NCBI RefSeq assembly: GCF_026340465.1
Contig: NZ_JAPEPC010000001.1
Location: 4,140,001-4,204,000, forward strand
DNA: 64,000 nt
Origin: Streptomyces sp. NBC_01306
Lineage (GTDB): Bacteria > Actinomycetota > Actinomycetes > Streptomycetales > Streptomycetaceae
Direction: 5' to 3'
The position numbers and the translations under genes are program-made. Each line of letters begins with the position of its first letter. The stretch's first letter is position 1. Under the pieces are notes generated by a model. The model was not told where the DNA came from, did not search any database, and worked only from the letters and a program-made list of their open reading frames with translations. This document shows positions 25,652 through 35,783 of the stretch, piece after piece.

Positions 25652-26548
25652 ATGAGTGAACAGGGGGCTGCACAGGGCCCGGCGTCGAGCACATCGCCCG
25701 CCGTCGGCCGCGCGCTGGACATCCTGGTGTACCTGGCCGGGCGCTCGGGACCGGTGAAGACCGCCGCCATCGCCCGCGACATGGACATCCCGCGCTCCTC
25801 CGCCTACCACATCCTCGCGGTGCTGGCCGAGCGCGGATTCGTCACCTACCTCCCGAAGGAGCAGGCGTACGGCCTCGGCATGGCCGCCTTCGAGATCGGC
25901 TCCGCCTATCTGCGCCACGAGCCCCTGGAGCGGCTCGCCCGCCCCGTGCTGCGCACCCTCGCCGCCCGGCTCGGCCAGACCGTGCACCTCGGCATCCTGC
26001 ACGGCGCCGAGACGGTCTACCTGCTCAAGGAGCGCCCGTCGGCGGGCCGTTCCGGCGATGTGGACGTCGACCTCGTCACCGACATCGGCGTCCGCCTGCC
26101 GGCCCACCTCACGGCAAACGGCCGGGCCATCCTGGCCCACTCCGAAGCGCAGGTGCGGGCCCTCTTCCCGCGGCCCGGTGACCTCATCACCCGTACGGGC
26201 AAGGGGCCGCGGTCACTGGCGGAACTGCTGGACCTGCTGGCCCGGGACCGGGAACGGGGCTGGTCGGAGGAGACCGAGCTGGTCTCCCGGGGCTTCCGCT
26301 CGCTGGGTGTGGCGGCCTTCGACCACCACGGGCGTCCCGTCGCCGCGCTCAGCAGCACCTGGCACGTGCACCACAGTCCGCACGACCCCGACGAGGTGCG
26401 GGACGTTCTCCAGCAGGGCGCGGCCCGGCTGACGTCCGCCGTCTCCGGCCGGGCACCCGAAAGCCCGAAGCCGGCGCCGCGCGCGGGTCTTCCCGGCCGG
26501 GGGCCGGACGGGGGTCACTCCGCTTCGAAGGCGCCTTCGAGCCGGTAG
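25652..26548 (+). CDS. Second IclR-family regulator of the hut locus
   Basis: A 298-residue IclR protein: HTH at about 25-80 (TAAIARDMDIPRSSAYHILAVLAERGFV), effector domain about 95-270 (DIGVRLPAHLTANGRAILAH, ELVSRGFRSLGVAAFD) and a basic Pro-rich tail. The ATG is preceded by AGGGGTGATC. Divergent from the permease over the TTGACA promoter. Its last 34 bp overlap, tail to tail, the GntR gene. Similar throughout to the IclR protein at 21.5 kb, as if the pair arose by duplication. Confidence 0.9.
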   Translation: MSEQGAAQGPASSTSPAVGRALDILVYLAGRSGPVKTAAIARDMDIPRSSAYHILAVLAERGFVTYLPKEQAYGLGMAAFEIGSAYLRHEPLERLARPVLRTLAARLGQTVHLGILHGAETVYLLKERPSAGRSGDVDVDLVTDIGVRLPAHLTANGRAILAHSEAQVRALFPRPGDLITRTGKGPRSLAELLDLLARDRERGWSEETELVSRGFRSLGVAAFDHHGRPVAALSSTWHVHHSPHDPDEVRDVLQQGAARLTSAVSGRAPESPKPAPRAGLPGRGPDGGHSASKAPSSR

Positions 26549-27282
26549 CGCGAGCCGGGGTGCAGCAGGCGCGCGATGCTCACCAGGGCGCCCCGCGACC
26601 AGGTGCGGCGGTGTATGAGCAGACAGGGCTCCGACGGGGCGACGCCGAGCAGGGCGCACTCCTCGGCGTTGGGCAGTACCGCCTCCACGATGTGCTCCCC
26701 GTGGTCGAGCGGGGCGACGTCGGAGAGGAAGGCGAACGGAGTCCGCGCGGTGAAGTCCTGCTCCAAGTACCCCGGTGCAAAGGCCGGGTTGACGTAACGG
26801 TCCTCCAGCTGGATGACCACGCCGTTCTCGCTGTGCACGACCCGCGAATGGAAGACGGGCCGCCCCGCGGCGACCCCCAGCTCGGCGCCGGCCCTGCGAT
26901 CGGCGGGCTCGGCACCGACCGACAGCACCTGGGCGTCGTAGCGGTGGCCCCGCCGGCGGACCTCCTCGGCGATGTTCTGCACCTCGACAAGGCCCGAACT
27001 GCCCTTGGCCAGGGCCACGAAGCTGCCGACGCCCATGACCCGCCGGATCAGCCCCTGCGCCGCCAGTTCGCGCAGCGCGCGGTTGACCGTCATCCGGGAC
27101 AGCCCGAGCGAGGCGACGAACTGGCTCTCCGACGGCAGCGAGTCGCCCTCCCGCCAGCGTCCGCTGCGGATCTGCTCCGCCACCAGGTCCTTGATCCGCT
27201 GATACGCCGGGGTGGCCCCGGCCGCGCGCTCCCCGTACAGACGGGCCAGGTCCGCAGCCCTCACGGTCAAGCCGCTCACCAT
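26515..27282 (-). CDS. hutC: GntR-family regulator of the HutC subfamily
   Basis: A 255-residue repressor: wHTH at about 25-95 (AEQIRSGRWREGDSLPSESQFVASLGLSRMTVNRALRELA in outline) and a UTRA effector domain about 105-245 (HSRVVHSENGVVIQLEDRYVNPAFAPGYL), the region that binds urocanate in HutC of proteobacteria. The location between the hut permease/IclR pair and hutU supports a histidine-utilisation repressor; the HutC name is inferred. Divergent from hutU. Confidence 0.85.
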   Translation of the reverse strand: MVSGLTVRAADLARLYGERAAGATPAYQRIKDLVAEQIRSGRWREGDSLPSESQFVASLGLSRMTVNRALRELAAQGLIRRVMGVGSFVALAKGSSGLVEVQNIAEEVRRRGHRYDAQVLSVGAEPADRRAGAELGVAAGRPVFHSRVVHSENGVVIQLEDRYVNPAFAPGYLEQDFTARTPFAFLSDVAPLDHGEHIVEAVLPNAEECALLGVAPSEPCLLIHRRTWSRGALVSIARLLHPGSRYRLEGAFEAE

Positions 27283-27313
27283 CCCCTGTCACCGGTCCGT
27301 CCCCGCGCCCCCA

Positions 27314-27371
27314 CCGGGGAAATTCTCCGCGTCCCCGCCGGGGAAATCCCCCGGGCCCCCGCCGGAGAAAT
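27314..27371 (+). repeat. Three direct repeats at 24-bp period upstream of hutU
   Basis: CCGGGGAAAT, CCGGGGAAAT and CCGGAGAAAT start at 27314, 27338 and 27362, exactly 24 bp apart, in the hutC-hutU spacer just upstream of a TTATAGG sequence that could be the -10. The spacing equals about two and a quarter helical turns. Confidence 0.65.
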
Positions 27372-27392
27372 TATAGGTGAGCCGGATTCCCG

Positions 27393-27408
27393 GTCTCGGA
27401 TCCGAGAA
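27393..27408. promoter_or_regulatory. GGATCC-type hut operator, hutU copy
   Basis: GTCTCGGATCCGAGAA, whose core TCTCGGATCCGAGA (27394-27407) is a perfect 14-bp palindrome. It is nested in a wider inverted repeat CCGGATTC (27382-27389) / GAATCCGG (27406-27413). It lies downstream of the candidate -10, where a bound protein would block initiation of hutUG. Confidence 0.62.
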
Positions 27409-27516
27409 TCCGGGACAGAAGGCCTGGCCCCCGCCCCGCCCGCCGCCTGTTATGGGAGCGCACGCCGGTGCCGCATCACCGGCGTTCCCCCCTCAGACCC
27501 TTCCCCAGGAGCCACC

Positions 27517-29195
<1,679 letters not shown>

Positions 29196-29199
<4 letters not shown>

Positions 29200-30176
29200 C
29201 GGCGACCCGCACACCGCCGTTGACGGTGGATGTGGCCCCCCGCCCCTGGACGGGCCGCGACGACGGGCCCGGTACCGACAACCTGCGCTGGCACCATGTG
29301 ACCGGCCTCGACCCCGACCGGGCAGAGCCGGGCGACGTGGCGTTCGTCGGCTTCCGCAGCGACGAGGGCGTACGCCGGAACAAGGGCCGCCAGGGCGCGG
29401 CGGACGGGCCGCGTGAACTGCGCGCCGCCCTCGCGCCCATGGCGCTCCCGTGGCCGGTCCGGGCGCTGGACCTCGGCGACATCGAGGTGGCCGACGGCCA
29501 CCTCGAAGAGGGGCAGCACCGACTGGGCCAGGTGATCACCCCGCTCGTCGACCGCGGCCACCCGGTGGTGGTGCTCGGCGGCGGCCATGAGGTGGCCTAC
29601 GGCAGTTACATCGGGCTGGCCGGTACGCGCGCGGTGCGCGAGGGCGGCCGCCTCGGGGTGCTCAACCTCGACGCCCACTTCGACCTGCGCGACGACGTAC
29701 AGCCCAGCTCCGGCACGCCGTTCCTCCAGATGGCACACGCCGAGCGGCAGCGCGGTGAAGAGCTGAACTACTGGGTGCTCGGGGTGAGCCAGCCGAGCAA
29801 CACCGAGCGGTTGTTCCGCACCGCCGACGAACTCGGCGTGCGGTACCTGCCGGACACCCAGTGCCGCATGTTCGACCTGCCGCTCGTCGACGGGTTCGTC
29901 GACGCGTTCCTGGCGAGCTGCGACGTCGTCCATCTGAGCATCGACCTCGATGTGCTTCCCGCCGGCGCGGCTCCCGGGGTCAGCGCCCCGGCCGCCTACG
30001 GCGTGCAGATGGAGATCATCGAGCACGTATGCGCCCGAGTGGCGGCCGCCGGAGCTCCCCTGCTGGTCGATGTCGCCGAGCTGAACCCGGGCCTCGACGT
30101 CGACCACCGCACGGCGCGGGCGGGCGCCCGTCTGATCCACCGCATCCTGACGTCGGGGGGCACGCCGCGTACGTGA
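29196..30176 (+). CDS. hutG: Formimidoylglutamase
   Basis: A 326-residue arginase/ureohydrolase-family enzyme that hydrolyses N-formimino-L-glutamate to glutamate and formamide, finishing the pathway. The binuclear manganese ligands are visible in GGGHEVAYG (about 128-136), NLDAHFDLR (about 157-165) and SIDLDVLP (about 247-254). Coupled to hutU by ATGA overlap. Having this one-step enzyme rather than a deiminase plus formylglutamate hydrolase makes the locus self-sufficient. Confidence 0.9.
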
Positions 30177-30197
30177 CCGGCGCTGAGAATCCGGCGC

Positions 30198-30241
30198 TGA
30201 GGAAGAGCTGAGGAAGAGCTGAGGAAGAGCTGAGGAAGAGC
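30198..30241 (+). repeat. Four perfect copies of an 11-bp tandem repeat
   Basis: TGAGGAAGAGC is repeated four times without change just after hutG. Each unit carries a stop codon TGA and a polypurine tract. Probably hypervariable; no function is visible. Confidence 0.92.
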
Positions 30242-30268
30242 TCGGGACGAGCGGAGGCAGCCGCCGGG

Positions 30269-30841
30269 TCAGTCGGTCCGGGCCTTGAGGTGGGCCCGCT
30301 CGCCCTGGTGCCCGAAGAGTACGAGCAGCTCCACGGGCCGGTCGTCGTCGGGGCCGAGCCAGTGCGGTACATGGGTGTCGAACTCGGCCGCCTCACCGGC
30401 TTTCAGCGTCAGGCGCTGCTCGCCCAGGATCAGCCGCAGCCGTCCGGCGAGCACGTAGACCCACTCGAAACCGGCGTGCGTCTTCAGCTCGGGATCGTTG
30501 CCGGGCCTGGGCGGGATCAGCAGTTTGTGGGCCTGCACGCCGCCGGGGCGGCTGAGCGGCACATACGTCATGCCGTCCCGGGTGACCGGCTGGAGATGGA
30601 TGCGCGGATCGCCGGTGCGCGGTGCTCCGACCAGTTCGTCGAGGGGGACCGCGTAGATCTCCGCGAGCGGCAGCAGCAGCTCCAGGGTCGGTTTGCGGTC
30701 GCCGCTTTCGAGGCGGGACAGGGTGCTCCCGTTGATCCCGGTCCGCTCGGCCAGCTCGGCCAGCGTCAGGCCGCGCCTGTGCCGCAACTCCCGCAGGCGT
30801 GGCCCCACGGCGTCCAGCACGTCCTTCTTCACGGCGACCAT
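30269..30841 (-). CDS. XRE-cupin transcriptional regulator
   Basis: A 190-residue regulator with an N-terminal HTH_3 domain (about 12-66; LTLAELAERTGINGSTLSRLESG) and a C-terminal cupin_2 domain (about 115-180; FEWVYVLAGRLRLILGEQ...EAAEFDTHVPHW). Such proteins often control nearby catabolic or transport genes through a small ligand bound by the cupin. The ATG at 30841 is preferred over an upstream TTG that would add three residues. Divergent from the methyltransferase. Confidence 0.88.
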   Translation of the reverse strand: MVAVKKDVLDAVGPRLRELRHRRGLTLAELAERTGINGSTLSRLESGDRKPTLELLLPLAEIYAVPLDELVGAPRTGDPRIHLQPVTRDGMTYVPLSRPGGVQAHKLLIPPRPGNDPELKTHAGFEWVYVLAGRLRLILGEQRLTLKAGEAAEFDTHVPHWLGPDDDRPVELLVLFGHQGERAHLKARTD

Positions 30842-30953
30842 GCCCTTCAAGATGCCGAAACAGCATGAACCTTTGCAACCCCGGCCGTGGACGGCGCAGT
30901 GTCCTCACCGCAGGCCGCACCGCGCGGACCGCCCCGTCAGAGAGGCCGTGCCC

Positions 30954-31586
30954 ATGAACAGCGCCACCGACTCCGCATCCTTCTGGGAGAACCACTACGC
31001 GGCCCTCCCCCCGCAGTGGGGCACCAGGCCCAACGCGGTCCTGGCCGGACTCGTTCCCGTACTGGCGCCCTTTCCGGGAACGGCGCTGGACCTGGGCTGC
31101 GGGCACGGCGGTGACGCGTTCTGGCTCGCCGCACGCGGCTGGGACGTCACCGCGGTCGATGTCTCCGCCACGGCCCTGGACCGGGTGGCCGCAGGTGCCG
31201 GAGCCGCCGGTGCGGCCGACCGGATCCACCCGGTCCGGCACGACCTGGCCGAGACGTTCCCCGAGGGCTCCTTCGACCTCGTCAGCGCCAGTTACTTCCA
31301 CACACCGGTCGAGATCCCCCGCGACGAGGTACTGCGCCGGGCCGCCCGTGCGGTGGCGCCGGGCGGGCTGCTGCTCGTGGTGGAGCACGCGTCGGTGGCG
31401 CCCTGGTCCTGGCAGGCCGGTGAGGACGTGCAGTTCCCCACCCCCGATGAGGTGCTGGCGTCTCTGCGGCTCGACGGCGGCTGGCACACCGAGCGGTGCC
31501 ACGCACCCCGGCGGACCGCCACCGGGCCCGAGGGCCGGACCGCGACCGTCACCGACAACGTCATCGCTGTACGGCGCACGCCCTGA
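30954..31586 (+). CDS. Class I SAM-dependent methyltransferase
   Basis: A 210-residue Rossmann-fold methyltransferase: motif I ALDLGCGHGGDAFWLA (about 44-59), motif II acidic VTAVDVSATALDR, and motif IV/V FDLVSASYFH...LLLVVEH. Such short proteins include tellurite-resistance TehB-like and ubiE-like enzymes; the substrate is unknown. The ATG follows AGAGAGGCCGTGCCC. Divergent from the XRE-cupin regulator, which may control it. Confidence 0.85.
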   Translation: MNSATDSASFWENHYAALPPQWGTRPNAVLAGLVPVLAPFPGTALDLGCGHGGDAFWLAARGWDVTAVDVSATALDRVAAGAGAAGAADRIHPVRHDLAETFPEGSFDLVSASYFHTPVEIPRDEVLRRAARAVAPGGLLLVVEHASVAPWSWQAGEDVQFPTPDEVLASLRLDGGWHTERCHAPRRTATGPEGRTATVTDNVIAVRRTP

Positions 31587-31637
31587 CACGCCGTGGGCCG
31601 GGCCCTGGACGGTTCCGGATCCTGGACGGTTCCGGCC

Positions 31638-33191
31638 CTATCCCTTCGCCCGGCGGGTCTTCGCTCCCAGCGCGTAGAAGACCACCCCGACGGCCAGGAA
31701 CAGCGCGATGGGCACGGTCTGGGTGAGGGTGTACGCGAGGCGCTGGCCCGCGAAGGACTTGGGCAGGGAGCCGGACGGTGAGCCCGAGGTGCCGAACCAG
31801 CCGACCCCGAAGCCCGGCCAGATGAGCACGATCACGGTGAACGCGACCAGTCCGGTGGAGAGCACCGTCACCGTCCACGCGCCGACGCGTCCGCCCGGCA
31901 CGGAGTAGGGGCGCGGGGCTTCGGGGTACTTGCGGCGCAGCGCCAGCAGGCTGGGGAAGGTGATCACGTACGAGATGAACGTCGTGGAGATCGTCAGGCT
32001 CAGCCCGGCCGCGAAGTACTTCTCGCCGTTGCCGCCGGTGAGGTTGAGCGCCACGACGAAGAGGACCGACGCGAGTACGGCGGAGAGCAGGTTGACCCGG
32101 ACCGGAGTGCCGTGCTTCTCGGAGATGGTGCCGAGCCAGGCAGGCCCGGCACCGTCCGCGCAGGCGACCGCCTGGGCGCGGTGGGCTCCCATCGCCCAGG
32201 TGACGCCGGAGGTGAGCAGCCCGATGATGAGCCCGGCCGCGGCGATTCCGCCGAAGACGGCACCCGCCCCGGTGAGGGTGACGGCTCCGTCGGCCGCGAT
32301 GTGCCCGCCGTACACGGTGAACACGGCCTTGCAGGCGTCGATGAACCCGCCGAGGCTGCCGATCTCCTTGCCGGGCAGGACAAAGAGGATGCCGAGGATG
32401 GGGCCGCCGTAGAGGACGAGGGAGGCGAGCCCGGAGCGGAGGATGGCGAGGGGGATGTCGCGGCGCGGGTTGGTCATCTCCTCGGCGGCGGAGCTGGGCA
32501 GTTCGAAGCCGACGTAGTTGAAGATGAGCACGGGGACGAGGGCGACGAACCCGGTGTACGTGGGGGTGAACTCCCCTGCGGGCAGGCCGTGTACGCCGTT
32601 CTCGGCGGCGAAGACCACCACGGAGACCAGGAAGAAGCCGAGCAGCACGATCCGGGCCACGGCTCCGGCGATGGGCACCCACTTGCCCACCCGCACGGAC
32701 TGGACGATGGCGAGGGTGCCGCCCCAGATGAAGACGAGGCCGGCCGCGTACTTCCAGATGCCGGGCAGCGGCGTGAAGAACTCCTCCCACGTCGTCAGGG
32801 CGATGATGCACAGACTGCCGCCCACCCAGACGGGGTTGGACATCCAGTAGAGGATCTGGTTGACACCCGCCGTCAGCCGCCCGAAGGCGAGCCGGGTCCA
32901 GACGTAGGGGCCGCCCTGGACCGGGAAGGCCGAGCCGAGTTCGGCGACGAGCAGTCCGTACGGGAGGAAGAAGGCGAGCGCGAGGATCGCCATCCAGGTC
33001 AGTCCCTGCGGCCCCTGCGCGGCGACCGAGCCGATCGTGTCCAGGCCGACGAGAGTGCAGATGAGGAAGAACAGGACGTCGAGACGGCGAAGGTCCTTGC
33101 GCAGCCGGCCCCGTTGCTCGCCCCAGCCGGTGGACAGGTCGGGGGTCTCCGGGGCGGGCCGGGAGGCTTCGGTGGGCGGTGCTTGGGTCAC
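31638..33191 (-). CDS. APC-superfamily amino-acid/polyamine permease
   Basis: A 517-residue permease with about 12-13 membrane segments; early motifs are TLVGLDTIGSVAAQGPQGLT and FPVQGGPYVWTRLAFG, typical of the glutamate/GABA or polyamine antiporter-like APC branch. The GTG start is preceded by TAGGAG at the right distance; a longer frame exists but would run across the operator. Divergent from a TetR gene with a perfect-arm palindrome in the spacer; downstream it converges on the methyltransferase gene. Confidence 0.87.
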   Translation of the reverse strand: MTQAPPTEASRPAPETPDLSTGWGEQRGRLRKDLRRLDVLFFLICTLVGLDTIGSVAAQGPQGLTWMAILALAFFLPYGLLVAELGSAFPVQGGPYVWTRLAFGRLTAGVNQILYWMSNPVWVGGSLCIIALTTWEEFFTPLPGIWKYAAGLVFIWGGTLAIVQSVRVGKWVPIAGAVARIVLLGFFLVSVVVFAAENGVHGLPAGEFTPTYTGFVALVPVLIFNYVGFELPSSAAEEMTNPRRDIPLAILRSGLASLVLYGGPILGILFVLPGKEIGSLGGFIDACKAVFTVYGGHIAADGAVTLTGAGAVFGGIAAAGLIIGLLTSGVTWAMGAHRAQAVACADGAGPAWLGTISEKHGTPVRVNLLSAVLASVLFVVALNLTGGNGEKYFAAGLSLTISTTFISYVITFPSLLALRRKYPEAPRPYSVPGGRVGAWTVTVLSTGLVAFTVIVLIWPGFGVGWFGTSGSPSGSLPKSFAGQRLAYTLTQTVPIALFLAVGVVFYALGAKTRRAKG

Positions 33192-33239
33192 GGAGGGACT
33201 CCTACGGCGGTACGGGAGCGTACTGGCGCGGCACATGTA

Positions 33240-33261
33240 ACTGACTGAATGGCCAGTCAGT
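33240..33261. promoter_or_regulatory. TetR operator between permease and tetR
   Basis: ACTGACTG-AATGGC-CAGTCAGT: perfect 8-bp arms around a 6-bp centre, flanked TA/AG, in the 229-bp spacer between the divergent permease and TetR genes. Local, so likely bound by that TetR protein. Confidence 0.68.
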
Positions 33262-33408
33262 AGGGAGACTGTGTCCCCAGCCGTGTCCCGGTGTCAATAC
33301 TCCGTCGGCCCCTGTCTGGACCGCCCGTTGGGACCGGCCGTGTGCAGGGTGTGCCGTGTGCAGGGTGTGCGGAGACCGTCCGCGTACGGAGGGCCGTCCG
33401 CTCCGGAA

Positions 33409-33414
33409 TAGGGT
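33409..33414 (+). promoter_or_regulatory. Candidate -10 box, leaderless tetR transcript
   Basis: TAGGGT fits TANNNT and ends 6 nt before the TetR ATG; there is no Shine-Dalgarno sequence in between. Confidence 0.42.
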
Positions 33415-33420
33415 GACGGC

Positions 33421-34056
33421 ATGGCGAGAGTGCGGTTGAGCGTGGAGGAGCGGCGCGGGGAGATGCTGCGCGCCGCCGTCGAGCAGATCGAGGCGCGGGG
33501 CGTGCCCGCCGTGCGGATCGCCGATGTGGCCTCGGCTCTCGGGGTGAGCAACGCGCTGGTGCTCTACCACTTCTCGACCAAGGAGAAGCTCGTGGCGGCC
33601 GCGTTCCACCACGCCGCCGAAGGCGACCTCGCCCAGCTGCGGAAGTTGCTCGGGCGCCGCACGCCGGCGGTGCACCGGCTGCGTGCGGCGGTGCGCTGGT
33701 ACGCGCCGACCGGGCAGGCCAAGGGCTGGCGGCTGTGGATCGAGGGCTGGTCGGCGGCGCTGCGGGACCCGGGCCTGCGCGAGGTGACCCGGGATCTCGA
33801 CCAGCAGTGGAAGGCGGCGCTGACCGAGGTCATCGCGGAGGGCGTCGAGGCGGGCGAGTTCCCCTGCGCGGATCCGGCCGCCGCGGCGTGGCGGCTGACC
33901 GCGCTGCTCGACGGGCTGGCGGTGCAGATGACGTCGTACACCGGCTACACCGGGGCGCTCACCCGCGCCACGATGCTGGAGTGGACGGACGACGCGCTGG
34001 CGCGCGAACTCGGCATCGACCGCGCGGCGCTCACGAGGCCACCGCAGCAGCAGTAA
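33421..34056 (+). CDS. TetR-family regulator
   Basis: A 211-residue TetR protein with the HTH at about 10-55 (VPAVRIADVASALGVSNALVLYHFSTKEKLVAAAF) and an all-helical ligand domain with Trp-rich segments (WRLWIEGWSAALRD), as in BetI/polyamine-type regulators. It faces the permease across the palindrome at 33240-33261 and probably represses it and itself. The end overlaps the PLP decarboxylase gene tail to tail by 26 bp. Confidence 0.9.
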   Translation: MARVRLSVEERRGEMLRAAVEQIEARGVPAVRIADVASALGVSNALVLYHFSTKEKLVAAAFHHAAEGDLAQLRKLLGRRTPAVHRLRAAVRWYAPTGQAKGWRLWIEGWSAALRDPGLREVTRDLDQQWKAALTEVIAEGVEAGEFPCADPAAAAWRLTALLDGLAVQMTSYTGYTGALTRATMLEWTDDALARELGIDRAALTRPPQQQ

Positions 34057-35461
34057 CCCTCCCGGCGCTGTCGCCCTGGTCGCCCTTTTCGCCCTTGCCG
34101 TCCCGGACCATCGAATCGAGGATGGTCCGGACCGTTTCCTCGGTGATGCCGGGGTGGAGGAACGCGAGCCGGGCGACCGTTTCGCCCTCCCAGACGCTCG
34201 GGGTGATGAAGGCGACGCCCGACGCCAGAAGCTCCTTGGACCAGGCGTAGTAGTCCGCCGGCTGCCAGCCCGTACGACGGATGAGGACCACGGTCAGTTC
34301 GGGCTCGCGGAGCAGTTCCAGGCCGTCGTACTGCTCGACCAGGCGGGCCGTGCGCTGCGCGATGGCCGCGCCGTGGGCGACCGCGTCGCGGTAGGCGTCG
34401 GTGCCGTGGACGGCGAGGGAGAACCACAGCGGCAGGCCGCGGGGGCGCCGGGTCAGGTGGTAGGCGTAGTCGCTCGGATTCCACTCGCCGCCCTCGTCGT
34501 CCCCGTGGATGGCGTCCAGATACGAGGCGTCCTGCGTGTGCACGGCGCGCGCCGTCCTCGGGTCCCGGTAGAGCAGGGCGCCGCAGTCGAACGGCGCGAA
34601 CATCCACTTGTGCGGGTCGACCACGAGGGAGTCGGCGTGCTCGATGCCCCGCAGCCGTTCCCGCAGTTCGGGAACGAAGAGCGCCGCGCCGCCGTACGCG
34701 GCGTCGATGTGCAGCCACAGACCGCGGGCGCGCGTCTGCCCGGCCACCCCCGCGAGGTCGTCGATGATCCCGGCATTGGTGGTGCCCGCGGTCGCGACGA
34801 CGGCGACGACGGGTGCTCCGCCGTCCCGCTGCGCCGCGTCCAGGGCGGCGGTGAGTGCCTCTCCGGTCAGCCGGTGGTCGGTGGTGGGGACGACGAGGGC
34901 TTCGACGCCCAGGATGCGCAGGGTGTTGCCGACCGAGGAGTGGACCTGGTCGCTCACCGCGATCCGTACCGGGGCGCGTTCGTCGAGGCCGAGGCGGTCG
35001 CGGCCGGTGTCGCGGGCGACGACGAGGGCCGAGAGATTGCCGGCCGAGCCGCCGCTGACGAAGCAGCCGCCGGCGCCGGCGGGCAGGCCGGCCAGGTCGG
35101 CGAACAGGCGCAGTACGGAGTTCTCGGCGGCGACCGCGCCGGATGCCTCCAGCCAGGAGACGCCGTGCAGGGACGAGGCCGAGACCACCATGTCGAACAG
35201 GGCCGCGGCCTTGGTCGGGGCGCCGGGTATGAAGGCGAGGAAGGCCGGGTGGTCGCAGGAGACGACGGTCGGTTCGAGGTCCTCGGTGTAGGTGCGGAGC
35301 ACGTCGGCGGGGTCCCGCGGGGCCGCTCCGATGGTGTCCTTCAGGGCCAGGGCCAGCTCCTGGTGGTCGCCGAGGCGGCCGAGCGGTGGCGGGTCGAGCC
35401 GGAGCCGGTGCAGGAGGTGGTCCATGACCTGCTGGGTGAGGTCCTCGTCGTAAGAGTGCAC
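34031..35461 (-). CDS. Aromatic-L-amino-acid/diaminobutyrate-type PLP decarboxylase
   Basis: A 476-residue group II PLP decarboxylase. Motifs: SGGSAGNLSALVVAR, VVATAGTTNAGIIDD, HIDAAYGG and VDPHKWMFAPFDCG, where Lys285 is the Schiff-base residue. Substrates of this group include tyrosine, tryptophan, DOPA and 2,4-diaminobutyrate; the product would be an amine. The GTG start has AGGAGAG ahead of it. Upstream a clear promoter (TTGACG, 17 nt, TAGGCT) is followed by a palindrome shared with the MHS transporter promoter, so the two genes look co-regulated. Confidence 0.9.
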   Translation of the reverse strand: MHSYDEDLTQQVMDHLLHRLRLDPPPLGRLGDHQELALALKDTIGAAPRDPADVLRTYTEDLEPTVVSCDHPAFLAFIPGAPTKAAALFDMVVSASSLHGVSWLEASGAVAAENSVLRLFADLAGLPAGAGGCFVSGGSAGNLSALVVARDTGRDRLGLDERAPVRIAVSDQVHSSVGNTLRILGVEALVVPTTDHRLTGEALTAALDAAQRDGGAPVVAVVATAGTTNAGIIDDLAGVAGQTRARGLWLHIDAAYGGAALFVPELRERLRGIEHADSLVVDPHKWMFAPFDCGALLYRDPRTARAVHTQDASYLDAIHGDDEGGEWNPSDYAYHLTRRPRGLPLWFSLAVHGTDAYRDAVAHGAAIAQRTARLVEQYDGLELLREPELTVVLIRRTGWQPADYYAWSKELLASGVAFITPSVWEGETVARLAFLHPGITEETVRTILDSMVRDGKGEKGDQGDSAGRVTAAAVAS

Positions 35462-35519
35462 GGGGCGTCTCTCCTGTCGCGCGCTGCCGGTGGATATGCG
35501 AAGCGTTCTCATGGGCGAT

Positions 35520-35548
35520 CTAATTGGGTCTCTGGCGGACCCAATTAG
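35520..35548. promoter_or_regulatory. GntR-type operator A on the decarboxylase promoter
   Basis: CTAATTGGGTC-N7-GACCCAATTAG, perfect 11-bp arms. On the minus strand it begins 1 bp after a -10 box TAGGCT (35555-35550), itself 17 nt after TTGACG (35578-35573), so it covers the transcription start of the decarboxylase gene. Confidence 0.8.
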
Positions 35549-35549
35549 G

Positions 35550-35578
35550 AGCCTAAGGGCCACCCCCGTCCGCGTCAA
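35550..35578 (-). promoter_or_regulatory. Promoter of the PLP decarboxylase gene
   Basis: TTGACG-17-TAGGCT on the minus strand, a good match to the housekeeping sigma consensus of streptomycetes, about 90 bp ahead of the GTG start. Confidence 0.65.
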
Positions 35579-35783
35579 TCACGTTCGTCGCGAGGTGCGA
35601 GGTGCGAGGGGCGAGGGGCGCGGGGGGCGAGGGGTGCCAGCGGGGCGCCGGCGCGGAACGCGAGTGCGGAACAAGTGCGGCACGCGAGCGCGGCAGTGGC
35701 CTGAGCGGTCCGAGAGCGCCCCGGTGGCCCGGTGGCCCGGTGGCCCGGTGATCCGGCGTCGCGGTGATCCGGCTCGCGGTGGG

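Noticed and set aside
31600..31637. Duplicated CCTGGACGGTTCCGG around GGATCC as another hut-type operator
   Set aside because: Only the central GGATCC matches; the flanks differ and it lies between two converging gene ends, not at a promoter.
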